The notes beneath the pieces were generated by a model that had not been told where the DNA came from, did not search any database, and worked only from the letters and a program-made list of their open reading frames with translations. Source: Epiperipatus broadwayi (Eukaryota > Onychophora > Udeonychophora > Euonychophora > Peripatidae). Taken from it: a DNA stretch of 64,000 nt. Within the stretch, counting starts at the first letter, position 1. Each line of letters starts with the position of its first letter. The translations under genes and the position numbers were made by a program. The stretch spans positions 2,225,001 through 2,289,000 of the forward strand of contig JAQFVV010006305.1 of NCBI GenBank assembly GCA_028023455.1, given 5' to 3'. This document shows positions 1-11,440 of this stretch, one piece after another.

Positions 1-3000
1 AAACTACATTTTCAATTCATAATAACAGTCTTTAGTAAGATTTTTATCTCAACATATCTGTATTTTTTCTTACCTTATTAAATTCCTTGTTGATATTACT
101 GTCAATATTTCAAATATAGTATAGTCTAATTATTAAAATCATTTTCTAATATTATTGATCCACTGTTAGTTTATCTACATTAAATATATATATATATGGT
201 ACATCTATCTTCTGCATGCAATTTCAGTAATTTTCTTATCTCAATAATCCACTCTATATGTGATGTTTTTTCTAGATCTTTTATATTTTTTTTTTGAGAT
301 CCACTTTCCATTTATTTTAGTAACATGTTGAGCCTAAATGCATTTCAGTTTCTTAATTATACAATTTGTATTTTGCTTCTGATTCTACCTTGCTAATATT
401 AACATATTTCCACACACTTCATTAAATCCATAAATAAGAACTGATAGAATTTCATTTCTTAAAAAGCTTTCTTTTTGAGCACAAGCATTACAAGTGTATT
501 TTCTTTAAACAGTGAGTTATATTGACAATAAATAGTTCATATAAGTTTAATTCTATAGTTAATTTCAACTATTAACATTTGTATTAATAATTGTCTACTT
601 TTTATTAATTACAATCTATTTTGATTTTCTCCTTTTTCTGGAAAAGTTACCAAACAATTCAAGTCTCTTTTTAATATTTATCTTTAATTATATTTTAATG
701 CCAATATTTCTATTTAAAACTCTGAAGCAATATTTATGAAAGCAACTGCAAAATCAAAATGACTAATATAAACATAATTTGTTTTTAGTATTAAGTTCAA
801 TTAAATCAACAACAACAAAAAACTTCCAATGAATTTACTATAAGAAGTTCTGGTAAGAAAGAATCATAATGTGTAGACTCTTATCAATATTAATTCTCTT
901 AATGTTAACACATGCTTTATCATTGGTATGGAATTTTAATAAATGTTATTGACAGTATCTTGAGTCTATGTCATAACATTTCAATAAGTTAATTAAGCAG
1001 AAGAACTTATAAAATCAAATGATTTTATAATCTCAATTCCAATGCAAAGTAGCAACTCATACTCTTGGTTATATCTAAAATGTCTTGGATGAAGATTATT
1101 TGTGCTACAATCACTTTTAAATCAGTTTGTTCTCTTGACTGGCTAAATCCAAAGTTTTTCATAAATGGTTTGTATTGATATCAGTAAATATCTTATTTTC
1201 TAATAGATGAATGACTATAATTAAAATGGTGAAAATTATCATAATTAAAAAAAAATCTATATAATTAAATATAGAAGTCTTCTTGCATGGATTTAGTCTG
1301 GAATATTTAATGTGTGAAGTTATCCATTTATAATTACTTAACTAGAATAGTAACTAATTGAAAGCCAACTGCCCCAGGCCAAGAATTAAAGTAAAACTGC
1401 CAGATTATACATGCAAATATGTAAAACAGTATTTAAGTTCATAAAATATCCATAAATCAATAAGCTAAATAAAAAAAAATAGCTATATTATATTTTCTTG
1501 ACTCAATTGATCTATTCAATTACAGTCAATGCTGTAACTCTTTCAACAGAAACTACCTAAGTAATTAAAAAAAATGTATTTTAATTTTTAAATTTTGAAT
1601 TAGAAAAAATGTTTATACTGGTTTTAGATTTTATTTATTAGATTTTTTACTCACAGAGTGATCAAAATTAATTTGTTTTTAACAAGATGGCACACACTTA
1701 TTTAAAATGCCTCTCTACATTTTTTTTTAAAGTAATTCAAAGAACAAAAAAAGTGGCTCAACAACAACAAAAAAATTGTATTTTATTTTTTGCATTATAA
1801 AAACTGAAATTGAGAATTATTTTCTGTCATGATTCATGTGATTCACTAACAATTACATTCAAAATCTCAAATTAATTACCGAATCATTCATAAAAGCAAT
1901 AGAAATGTTCTCTAAATTATATATGGGATATTGTTTGTTTTTTCATTCAGTTTCATTAGGAACCTCAACTAACATTACTAATGTTAGAACCAAATTCTGG
2001 TGTTTCCTATTTTTAAGTAATATTTTTTCTCTAGCTGATTGGTATATCCTTTTCAAGTAATCAACAACTTCCCATGTTTCTTTTTTAAAAATATCTGTAT
2101 TTTTTAAAATGAGTTTGCAAACACTACTTAAATCGTTTGAAATTTCTTATTCATAGACCTCACATTTTTCAGAAAAATCATCACTTTTGTACTATTTGAA
2201 TATTCTGTGATGTTATTTTAAAGAATAGATTATATTCCCCCTACTCTAGTGCTATTTCCTTTTTGTGCATGAATAATTAATGAATACTGAAATGGCATAA
2301 TGCTATAAAATCCCCAATCTCCAGAATGGTATGACTTTTGTCTTCATCAGTGAAGGCTAGAATTCAAACTGAAATTAATGAACTTATTTATTATTTGTTG
2401 GACTATTTCCATCATCTAATATTAAGAACTGAATATCTTTAAAAGAAAGCAAACTTTATTTAAACTTTCTGAATACATTCATCTGTTACTAATATCATAT
2501 AGGTTAGTATTAACACAATGTTTTGCATGGTGTATGCTATAACTAATAGTTGAATATATTTAGAAGTTTAACTTTTTCTAAAGATATTCATTTAATATTA
2601 AATGATGAAAATAAACCAGCAAATTAATATTAGAATGCAATCATCACAAATCTTCAAATACAAATGTATGTATGTATCTAACAGCTATCTTTTATCCTTT
2701 CAAGCTAATATTCTAACCCTAAAATCTGGAGTCCAGTAATTCATGCTTAGAATAGAATGTAATAAAGTGATTCTTAATTCCAATGACAATAAATGTATTC
2801 TTGTTGTCATTATTACTGACGTATAAACTTTATTTTAAAATTATAACTAATTATATATATCATTATGGTTTTCCTCGTATGATAAGATTGTTTCATTTTT
2901 AAATTTTAACAGTGGCCCAAATTTATAAAATTGTAGACATCTTTTCTCATTTATATACATCTGTGACGTAGACTTATTCTATCCCCCACAAACGTAAAGT

Positions 3001-3967
3001 AAAATGCACTTGTATTTGTAAAATAAATGTTATGTAATATATACAGCACTGAAACGAGAAAAATCTAATATTTTATTGTGTTCAACTTTATCCTTCCACT
3101 TTATTTTGTAATGAATTATTTGCAAATGATGATAATACAATATTATTTTTTTAAATTCAGGTATAAAACTTAGGCTAAAAGTTTACATTAATATATTTTT
3201 AATTTTTGTTGCTGCATTCAAGCGAATTTAGGCATTAAGCCGTTGTATTTGAATCAAAGAATTACAGTACTTAACATATTTTAAGTATTCAAAAAGTAAT
3301 TTCATTATTCGGTTACTACATTGTACTTTCTAACTTTTATTTTAAATTGTCACATATAGACATAATAGAAGCCAGTACGCATTTCGCAACTTCTCTTATA
3401 AAAATTAAAATTGGTGCAACACCAAATCTTTTAAATGTGCTTTAATTAAATATAATTTAAAATTAATAATAAATTTTACATTTATTAATGTTAACGAATA
3501 ATAGTGGCAATTATTGCAATTGAAAGAAGTTAAGTACTGATTTTGTTATTAACTTACCAAGCGGTTCGTCCACACATAGTAGTGAAAAAAAACAACAACT
3601 TTATTTTTCCATAAAGTAACGTTAAAAACCAGTATCTATTGATTTTTCTTCAATTAAACAAACTACCTCAATAATTTGGATGCTTTTATAAAAAATAATA
3701 GTTGTAACAATTTATTTATCCTACAAAATGATCAAAAACAATAGATTTTAATTAAATAAAATATTTAACAGTTTATTGCCAAGTTAAATGATCAAATTTT
3801 CTATTAAGAAATAATATTACTGGTATTAATTCAAATCAATTACTGATTGTTTATGTAAATGTTCAAAAAAAAAACCCGACATCTAACGGATTTTTTAAAT
3901 ATTATCTATCAATTAGTTTTCTACATTTTGTGACTTTTGCAAATAGTACAAAAAGTTGTATAAAAAT
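1..3967. other. AT-rich non-coding flank
   Basis: No coding exon or recognisable protein family was seen on either strand. The stretch is mostly A/T with short poly-A/T runs. It holds one decayed foldback copy, listed separately. The text around 2330-2360 (a TCTTCATCAGTGAAGG motif) resembles a motif near 63860, so part of this block may be old transposon tail sequence. Confidence 0.6.
2399..2660. repeat. decayed copy of the foldback repeat family
   Basis: The left side reads GGACTATTTCCATCATCTAA, and the far side carries a decayed inverse (TTAAATGATGAAAATA) followed by ATCATCACAAATCTTC. The middle keeps GTTACTAATATCATATAGG, a version of the unit found in the 25569-26058 palindrome. It is an older and more diverged member of the same family, with no coding content. 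Confidence 0.6.
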
Positions 3968-4100
3968 AGTTAATTCAGTCAAGCATTGTTAGCCGAGAGG
4001 TCATCGCACCCGCCTTGCAAGCAAGTAGTTGGTTGCAGACGGGTGTGGGTTTGCGTCCCGGCCGATGCTATGACATATGGAAAAAAAAAAGTTAATTCAG
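3968..4100 (+). mobile_element. tRNA-derived SINE or retroposed tRNA with target duplication
   Basis: An insertion of about 111 bp is bounded by the direct repeat AGTTAATTCAG at 3968-3978 and 4090-4100. It ends in a run of A, as expected for LINE-mediated retroposition. Inside is a Pol III type A box (TAGCCGAGAGG) and a B-box-like GGGTTTGCGTCCC. The ends AGCATTG and CGATGCT can form a 7-bp acceptor-like stem. The GCCGAG D-arm and the CACCCG/CGGGTG inner stem recall class II (Leu/Ser type) tRNAs, but no clean anticodon arm could be folded by eye. Whether it belongs to a multi-copy SINE family or is a single retroposed tRNA cannot be told from one copy. Confidence 0.75.
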
Positions 4101-4272
4101 ACCAAGATTTTGAATAAGTCTTTAAAAATCTAAATAGACTTGTAAATGAAGAATGTTATTTTTGTTTTCTATAGCATAAAATAGGGGGGAGAGGGATAAT
4201 TTCTAACTTTTTTTTAAAGCATTCCAAAATTTTTTAGGAAAAAAAAATTACAATACTTGATTGAAAAATAAA

Positions 4273-4505
4273 ATTAAAACAGTCCTATAATACCTATAGA
4301 AACATAATGAAAAAAGAAAATTTGAAAATATGCCTTTCTCATTAATTTTTTAATTTGATATATTGCTATATATACACAAGTATCGTAAATTAAAACAGTC
4401 CTGTAATACCTGTAGAAACATAATGGGAAAAAGGAATTTTGAAAAAGTGCCTTTCCCATTCATTTTTTTTATTTGATATGTTGCTATATATGCACAAGTA
4501 TAGTA
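4273..4505. repeat. 116-bp tandem duplication
   Basis: Two adjacent copies of a unit of about 116 bp start with ATTAAAACAGTCCT at 4273 and 4389 and both run to ACACAAGTAT. They differ by scattered substitutions and small indels. A small minus-strand ORF across it just repeats the same peptide and is not a gene. Confidence 0.85.
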
Positions 4506-4631
4506 AATTGGTAAATTTGATGGATGCTTACTTAAGTAATTTTAAGAAATATAGTATTTTCATACCACTATAATCAGGAAAGGGCTAATCAACTTTACTG
4601 ACTGCTGAGGTTGTATTAAATATATATATAT

Positions 4632-5032
4632 CATCATCATCAACCATTATCAATTCACTGCAGGATGAAGGTCTCTCCAAGTTCAATCCATCTTTTACTA
4701 TCTTTAGCTTCTCTTTTCCACAGCACCCCTGCACACTTTCTTATTTCATCCATCCATCTCACATGTGGTCTCTTTCTGGGTCTTTTACAATCTCCTGGAA
4801 TCCAGTTTAAAATTTCAATTGTCCATCTATTATCATCTCTTCTAGTAATATGTCCAGCCTAACTGCACTTCAGTCTTAATTTTTTCAATGAGGTCAGTAA
4901 CACCTGTTTGTTCTCTTACCCATACATTGTGTTTCCGATCTCTTCTTGTTACTCCCAACATGCATCTCTCCATACTTCTTTGAGTGGTCTGAAGTCTCTG
5001 TATTGCTCTTCTATTAAGTGTCCAAGTCTCAT
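4632..5032 (-). mobile_element. LINE (RTE-like) 3' end fragment
   Basis: Read on the minus strand, this encodes the C-terminal part of an endonuclease/reverse-transcriptase polyprotein. It includes ETWTLNRRAIQRLQTTQRSM and TRRDRKHNVWVREQTGV, then after a frame break a segment with RPRKRPHVRWMDEI and KCAGVLWKREAKD. The copy is 5' truncated and ends in a TGATGATGATGATATATA tail, typical of RTE-class 3' ends. A related copy lies at 60256-60545 on the same strand. Broken and inactive. The clade assignment rests on the tail and general similarity. Confidence 0.8.
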
Positions 5033-5634
5033 ATATATATATATGCATATGTAAAATAATATAAAGCCCTTGGTGAATGTTAAGTACACATACATTTGTC
5101 AAATAACAAAATAATAAAGCTATTATTAATCTAAAATTATGTAGCTGGAAACCTAAGAAGGAATACTAGTGTACAAAGCAAAATAAAGCTTAATGGACTG
5201 TGAATTGAAAAAGAGGACTAAGGATGCAAGGAGTATATAATTAAACTGTTAGGTTAAATTAAATGTAAAAACCATTAATACCTAACATTAGACTGTGTAC
5301 TGATTCCTAACAACTGGAAGTTAAAATATTTGAAAGTTTTAGAAGACTCCAGAGAAGTATAAAAGGATTCAGCTACAATACAAGACAAAGGCAGGACAGA
5401 AGCTATACTGGAAACCAATGCAGTAATTCTGAAATACTTTTAGATAAAGGAAAATCTGGATAGGCCTCTACAGCCAATGACATCCCACCTGAAGGCCACA
5501 AATGAAATCTAGGGACATTTAAAGGTCATCTTGATCTAGATTATTCTTTTTGTAAACCTTTGGACACACACAAACACTTTGTAAGCAACCTATTGTTATT
5601 ATTATTTAAATTATAAGGATATATTACTAATTAT
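5033..5634. other. non-coding stretch
   Basis: A (TA)n run at about 5032-5045 is followed by ordinary AT-rich sequence. The part from 5330 to 5560 is less AT-rich and may be an old transposon remnant, but no protein match was recognised on either strand. Confidence 0.4.
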
Positions 5635-6490
5635 ATATACTGTAATATTTTAATATCTAAATTAATAGTCCTAATCATAAATTCTAAAAAAAAATTATTG
5701 GCTTATCAATAAAGCAAATATTATTATTACTGTTATTAAAACAGGCAAAACTCTCTCCATATAGTAGTGCCACTCAAAGCACGACAGAATAATCAATGGA
5801 TGCCAGAAGGCGTGTGCATAAAATTCCCATCTAGTACCTAATCATCCAATATCCTCAGACTAGTTTCTGGCTTGTGGCCTTTGTCAGTGAGGAACCTTGG
5901 ATCTGACATCATGCGATGTTTATTGGTTTAATACTGTTATTATTGTTGCAAATAAATGGATTAGAAGTGATATTAATATCATTGATACTTCTACGTAATC
6001 AAGCAAATTATTCAATTTTTTTTATTGCAATTAAAATTTTGTTGAGAAGATACACACACATTAAAGTTTAAGTTTGAAAGAATAATAAACAGAAAAAAAA
6101 AAGATGCAACATCAATTACAATAGCAATAAAATATTTAAAAACATTTTTGTTATAGTAGTAACTTTATTATTTGAATTAGAATATTTAAACTACACTTAA
6201 TAATAATGTAAAGTTTTAATATAACTGAGAGCATGCATAAATGTTTTATGTGGTTGAATATATTTAGAGTTAAAAGATATAATCATAAAATGTTTTAATA
6301 AATATATTATTAGAGTAATAAATTGGATTTATTATTAATTATGATGGGGACTTTAAATAAAACAAAATAAAACAGGAAAAAATCATTTAATATTTTAATA
6401 ATATAAGTAATTTATTTATAAAATAATAATGTGTATTTATTTTATTTTAATCTTTAATTAATGTAATCTGGCATTTTAATATTTTGAAAT
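5635..6490. repeat. interspersed repeat copy A, inverse of 35330-36040
   Basis: Reverse-complementing this block gives a sequence that aligns over most of its length with 35330-36040. Shared landmarks are CAGATTACATTAAT, TAAAATAAATACACATTATT, ATTAAGTGTAGTTTAAAT, TTATTCTTTCAAACTTAA and AATAAGCCAATAA. Identity is roughly four fifths by eye. No coding capacity was seen. The two copies are in opposite orientation and so are separate insertions of one family. This copy was itself interrupted at 5738-5931. Confidence 0.75.
5728..5941. mobile_element. 194-bp nested insertion with 10-bp target duplication
   Basis: TACTGTTATT occurs at 5728-5737 and again at 5932-5941, bracketing 194 bp of different base composition. 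The homologous repeat at 35330-36040 runs straight through this point, giving a natural empty site. The insert has no ORF and no obvious terminal inverted repeats. It contains GCCTTTGTCAGTGAGG, which reads like a transposon tail, and is best described as an unclassified short retroposon. Confidence 0.7.
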
Positions 6491-6810
6491 AAGTGTTGTG
6501 TATGATGAAAAGTAATTAATAGCAAAAAGTTATTGCAACACCCAAACACAATATATATATAGTTCATTTTCCATGATGCACTTCATAACTATCTGCTTTC
6601 TGCATGGTTTCCCAAATTGTTTAGCCCTGTTCTGCTGCTGCTCATGACCATATTGGCTTTGCATTAAAGCACTGCACCGTCTCTTATGCTTCTTAAAATC
6701 TCTCAGTAACATTCACTCGGTAAATTCACTGGAATGAGAAACCCCACACTTAATTACTCAAACTATTTATATCCATTGTGTTTTTCTGAAGGTTTGTGAT
6801 GATGGTGTTC

Positions 6811-6887
6811 TAGCTGTATTTTTATATTGGACTATTTCCATCATCTAATATAGATGATGGAAATAGTCCAATATAAAAATACAGCTA
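6811..6887. repeat. 77-bp perfect palindrome of the foldback family
   Basis: Arms of 36 bp (6811-6846 and 6852-6887) are exact inverse copies around a 5-bp centre AATAT. The arm reads TAGCTGTATTTTTATATTGG and continues ACTATTTCCATCATCT, the same outer sequence as the large palindrome at 25569-26058. A flanking GAAGGTTTGTGATGATGG also matches that family. It is a minimal foldback copy lacking the internal units. Confidence 0.9.
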
Positions 6888-6899
6888 TTTATATCCATC

Positions 6900-8389
6900 T
6901 TTTGACCTCCAGCAATCCAGGCTTCATTCTTGACCATTATCAGTCTTATATTTCCTATTAGTGTTTTTAATTTCCATTGTATCAAGAAATAAACAATGAG
7001 CATTGCCAATTGCTCAACAAGCTTTGTGATAAATGTTTAGCCAGAGAAAGCATTTAAAATGTGTCAGGAAACTCTCCCTAACTTCTGATCATGGTTTCAT
7101 GCTTTGGCACTCCTCAGAGAAGTGCTAGGCTAGTTTCAGACACTAGATCTAAAAATACCAACCCAAAGCCAGCATTTATCTAAAAAGTTATCTATTGAGT
7201 GCATTTATTACCTAAGAAATATAAAATAAACAATTATAAGCTTGTCAAATGTTTTTTGGAAATTGACCATTAGTGGATTTGTACTTATAAACTCAGTCTT
7301 TGTTCATAAACCTTTCTATAAGGATTAAGTGTTGTTAAACTTATCTATTAGGATTTCTTCAACTTTAAAATGCCAATAATATAAATTGTGAATATGTAAA
7401 GGATTGCACCGGAATTATTTCTTGGACACTTTTAAAGACTAAGAATTATAATTTTAAAGATGTAATACAATTATTGAACTTGTTTAATTTTATAATATTT
7501 AAAATTTTATTGTTCTATAAAAGTTCTCAAAAAAGAAAGGTCTAAAGAAGATACAGGTAATATATTATATTTATAAGTATAATTTGACATAAATGTATGT
7601 TAATTTGTTTGTATCTTGGAGATTGCTTAGATTAGATTTTAAATTAATTAAAAATAATTTATGATCAAGATAATATTTCGTATTTTATTGATCTCTTTAT
7701 GTAATCTCATGTTTTATATAATAAAGGTATTGAGAGTATAAATACAAATATTTGTTAAGTGTTTACCCTTCTTTCTTTCTTTTTTTACCTAAAGAGTTTA
7801 TGAAGATTAAATAGAATATTTAATTATACTTGTAGCATTGATAACTATATCAATATTATTATTTAGTTGAGGCAAATTCCTATCAACATATTATAATTTT
7901 ATTCATAATATAAGCTTGATAAGCATATTATGTAATGCCACCAGCAGATCAAGTTAAGTTCATGTTTTTATAAGAAGATATCTAAGTTAGGTTAATACTC
8001 TTCTCTTTTATAAAAAGATTTAGTTTATGAGTTTGATACCTATAGGAAAATTGTTACTATTACTTTAATTAAGGGTGCAATAAAACATTCTCATATTTTG
8101 CTTATTGTTAATTCCTAAGTCTTTAAGTTAAATTCTCCACCATCTCCTTCAATGGAATATTTTCATTATGGGATCATGTTCATATATATCACACAGATAT
8201 TTATCACTAAAGTAACAAGTATTATTATTAATAATATTATTTAACATTTTTTAGAGTACTTATCGTTATTATTGCATTTATTTATTTATTTTAAATATTT
8301 ATATTTTATTAAGAGAAGGTAGAATGAATGGAGTTACACTATAATTCAATATTCTAGTAACAGCTAAGTCAGAAGAATCATTACATAAT
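6900..8389. other. AT-rich non-coding stretch
   Basis: No exon, ORF of note or RNA gene was recognised. The section 6900-7200 is somewhat more complex than the rest and could be an old element, but no family was identified. Confidence 0.45.
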
Positions 8390-8830
8390 AAACTAAATAA
8401 AGGATGTGACTTTCAAAATTTGGAATTAAACTGACCTCTAAGAAGTACATATGGAATGTGAAAGAAATTAAATTCCTTAGATACATTATTACCAGTATAG
8501 GAATAAGACCTAATACAGAAAAATTAAAGTGATCGTGAATGCCCAGTGACTAAAAAAATGGAAAATAAATGCAGGCTTTCTTAAGTCTAGTTAATTTCTT
8601 TGAGAATTTTTAAAAGATAAAGCCCATATAGCTATGCCTTTATATAGATTGCTTCTGAAGAATTGATGTTAGATGTGGAAAGAACTGCACAATGACACTT
8701 TGCAATTGGGACATTTTGACCATGATTTGAAAGTAATCTTAATGACAGAAGCATAAGAATATGGCATTAAGAAATCCTCATTCACAGCTCAGAAGAGAAT
8801 TAATGTCAGATTATTTAGTCTGATTTAAAC
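8390..8830 (+). pseudogene. Ty3/gypsy reverse transcriptase/RNase H relic
   Basis: Several frames together recall a gypsy pol region. KFLRYIITSIGIRPNTEKLK corresponds to the end of the reverse transcriptase. AFLSLVNFFENF corresponds to the thumb motif usually written FLGL.NYYR.F. GHFDHDLKVILMTEA followed by EYGI corresponds to the start of RNase H. Multiple stops and frameshifts separate them. No LTRs were found nearby, so this is a fragment. Confidence 0.6.
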
Positions 8831-9726
8831 AATATCTTTGAATTAAGTTTAAATACCAACAAAACTAAATGGTAGATTGGTATTATTCTATCTTTTTATA
8901 GTTGATTGACATTTATATAACTCATTGAGAAGCACAGTTACTTTTGTTTCAATTATATATTGTTAAGCTGTAATTATTTATTATTGCATTTATTAAAACT
9001 GATGTTTCATTTGATGTTTGAAGGTTGTGAAAACTGGGGCTTTGTATTGATTCTCTAAATAATTAAATAGTAATTTCATATTTTCTATACTGCACATAAA
9101 TTAAAATAATAGACCAATTTCATTCTCTGATTTAAATAAAGTCAATGACCTAAGTTTAAATACCAACAAAGGTAATGGATAGATTGGTATTATTCTATCT
9201 TATCATAGTTGATTGACATTTACATAGGAAGTTCTCTTATATCTAGACATTATTGAAGGCTGAAAAAAACCCCATCCAACTGGTCAGAGAAGCATTAGTA
9301 ATAATTTCAGGTGTCAAACAATTCTGTTATTATGTATATAGATGATCGTTTAAAATAGTGATGGTTTACTGACCACTAATGGGTATTTTTGAAATAGAAA
9401 AATACTGCTGAATCATTTAAGTTCTATAATGGTTTCATGGTCTAACTTTTTATCATTATATGACTATGAATTGCAATTTAGAAAACATAATCAGATAAAA
9501 ACCATGTACTTGACGTAACTGAGGAGATGAAGTAACTATAAATTATATGGACTACTGGAAACCAGTTTTAGTTAATAGTTAAATCATAGCACTCTGGATT
9601 AAAGTCAGTAAGGGTTATTAATTGCTTAGAAAATGGATTAAGAATAGATGATCTAAAAAATTTCAAAAAACCTTTAGAGAATAGATTAAAAACAATTATC
9701 AACAGTAAATATATAAATAATTCACA

Positions 9727-9744
9727 GACACACACACACACACA
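9727..9744. repeat. (CA)n microsatellite
   Basis: An uninterrupted CA run of about nine units, directly before the left arm of the following inverted repeat. Confidence 0.9.
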
Positions 9745-9749
9745 TACCT

Positions 9750-10098
9750 TCTTTGTAAAACTTTTTTTTATTATATGAACTTATTTATAATATAAAATAT
9801 TATACCAACATTTTGATAATATCCTATTGTAGTCTTTTTCAAAACAACTAATATATATATATATAAACACATATAAAAAAAAATACAAATATTCCATTTA
9901 TCCAAAATAAAAATATAAAACATAAAAAATAATAATACAAAAATATCAATAAAATAAAATGGAATATTTATTTGTACTTATATATATATTTTAGCTGCCT
10001 TGAAAAATACTATAATAGGATATAGTCGAAATATTGGTAGAATATTTTATATTGTGAAATAATAGTTCATGTAATAAATCAAGTTTTGTAAAGAAGAA
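9750..10098. repeat. inverted repeat with arms of about 110 bp
   Basis: The left arm (about 9750-9860, TTCTTTGTAAAACTT...TAGTCTTTTTCAA) is matched by the reverse complement of about 9985-10096 (TTGAAAAATAC...AAGTTTTGTAAAGAA). The arms are diverged but clear over their full length. The spacer is AT-rich and itself contains partial inverse matches (AATATTCCATTT and AAATGGAATATT). It looks like a foldback-type element with no ORF. Confidence 0.7.
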
Positions 10099-10360
10099 GG
10101 GTAGTCATGTATTTATCTTGCTATGACATCATGATAGTCAACATTGTTTCTACGCGCTTTTATAATTGAGCATGTATTGGCCTGTCCTCTGGACAGTCAA
10201 AAACATCGGAGGCCCCCCCTCCCATTCCAGGACTACACGCTGACTTTTCTAATTTTCAATCAAAAAATGAGGCATATTGTAAACATAAAATTCTGCGCGT
10301 AGAAACAATGTTGACCATCATGACGTCATAGCAAGATAAATATGTGATTACCAGAAGAAG
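10092..10360. mobile_element. MITE with 8-bp target duplication
   Basis: The direct repeat AGAAGAAG flanks the element at 10092-10099 and 10353-10360. The 253-bp body starts GGTAGTCATGTATTTATC and ends in the inverse form GATAAATATGTGATTACC. The terminal inverted repeats extend about 55 bp inward to TTGTTTCTACGCGC. No ORF is present. An 8-bp target duplication points to a hAT-like or Merlin-like transposase acting in trans; the termini do not settle which. The TIR contains CATGACGTCATAGC on one side and CTATGACATCATG on the other. Confidence 0.85.
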
Positions 10361-10449
10361 ATATATATGCGTGAGAATTATTTCTTTATTTATTGAAATT
10401 AATGGATTATTCAGGCTTGGCTAATATTTATCAATAGAGAGCGTCATTA

Positions 10450-11440
10450 GAAATTAACAGTGTTTTCATATAATAAATATGATGTAGCTAGAATTATATG
10501 GAAGTTGCAGTAGCAGGTTTAACATATGGTAATGATGTGTTATGTGTTAGTAAAGGAGTATTAGATTACTTAGAAAAAGTACAAAAGGAAGTAGGAAGAC
10601 ATGCATTGGATGCAGAAGTGTGGACAGCAAGGGAGCCAATTCAAGGAGAAATGGGATGGTCAAGTTTTTATATGAGAGATGCAAAAAGTAAAATGAAAAT
10701 GTTTGGTAGGTTGCAGTTTATGGATAATAAAAGAATAGCCAAAATAATATTTATCTGGGTTGTGAGTAAAGGGCAGGCAACAAGATGGGTGAGAAAGCTA
10801 ATGCGGTATGCAAAAGATTTGGATAAAGAATTTATATCAGTATATTTGTACAAAAGGTGAGATGATTGTGTTAGGAGGATTGTTGAGTGTTATAATGGTA
10901 AGGAGTGGGATAAAAAAAATACATTAATAAAAAACAGGGAGTTGGAAAACTAGAATGGAGAGTAAAAAGTTTAAATATATATAAAAGTAAACAGAACATT
11001 AGGTGGGAGATAATTTATGATAATAGCAAGAAAAGTAGTTTATTGTTTAAGGCTCGAACGGGATCTTTAGCAACAAGAGAATATACATGTAAATGGAAAA
11101 ATATGGTGATTTAGTCTGTAAATTGTGTAAGAAAGGAATATATTAGGCATCTGTTAATTGAATGTAAATGCTTGAAAGCAGAAAGGGTACAAATAATGAA
11201 GTTATGGAAGAATAAATATGAACAAAATTGATTATACAGAAAGTGGACAATTGGTTTTTACGTTGGGTTTGGTAAGAGATAAGGGGTGATTTAGATATAA
11301 AGGCCATAGAGTTGACAAAAATTATGTTGTGGAAACGGGATGGAGCAGATTATGGAAAAACTTAGGGTGGAGAATGGAAAGGGAAGATAAAGTGGGTAAC
11401 AGGTTTCTCTGGGCATAGTTGCTGAGAGATTCCTGACTCC
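10450..11440 (+). pseudogene. non-LTR retrotransposon ORF2 C-terminal remnant
   Basis: An open stretch at 10498-10860 encodes a 120-residue piece with AGLTYGNDVLCVSKG, LEKVQKEVGRHALDAEV and TAREPIQGEMGWSSF. This is the region just after the reverse transcriptase domain in many LINEs. After frame breaks, 11040-11220 continues with LLFKARTGSLATREYTCKWK and a C-x2-C...H-x4-C type cluster (VNCVRKEYIRHLLIECKC). The 3' end after 11400 has CATCACATCACATCATG. 5' truncated and inactive. Clade uncertain (CR1/R1-like). Confidence 0.7.
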
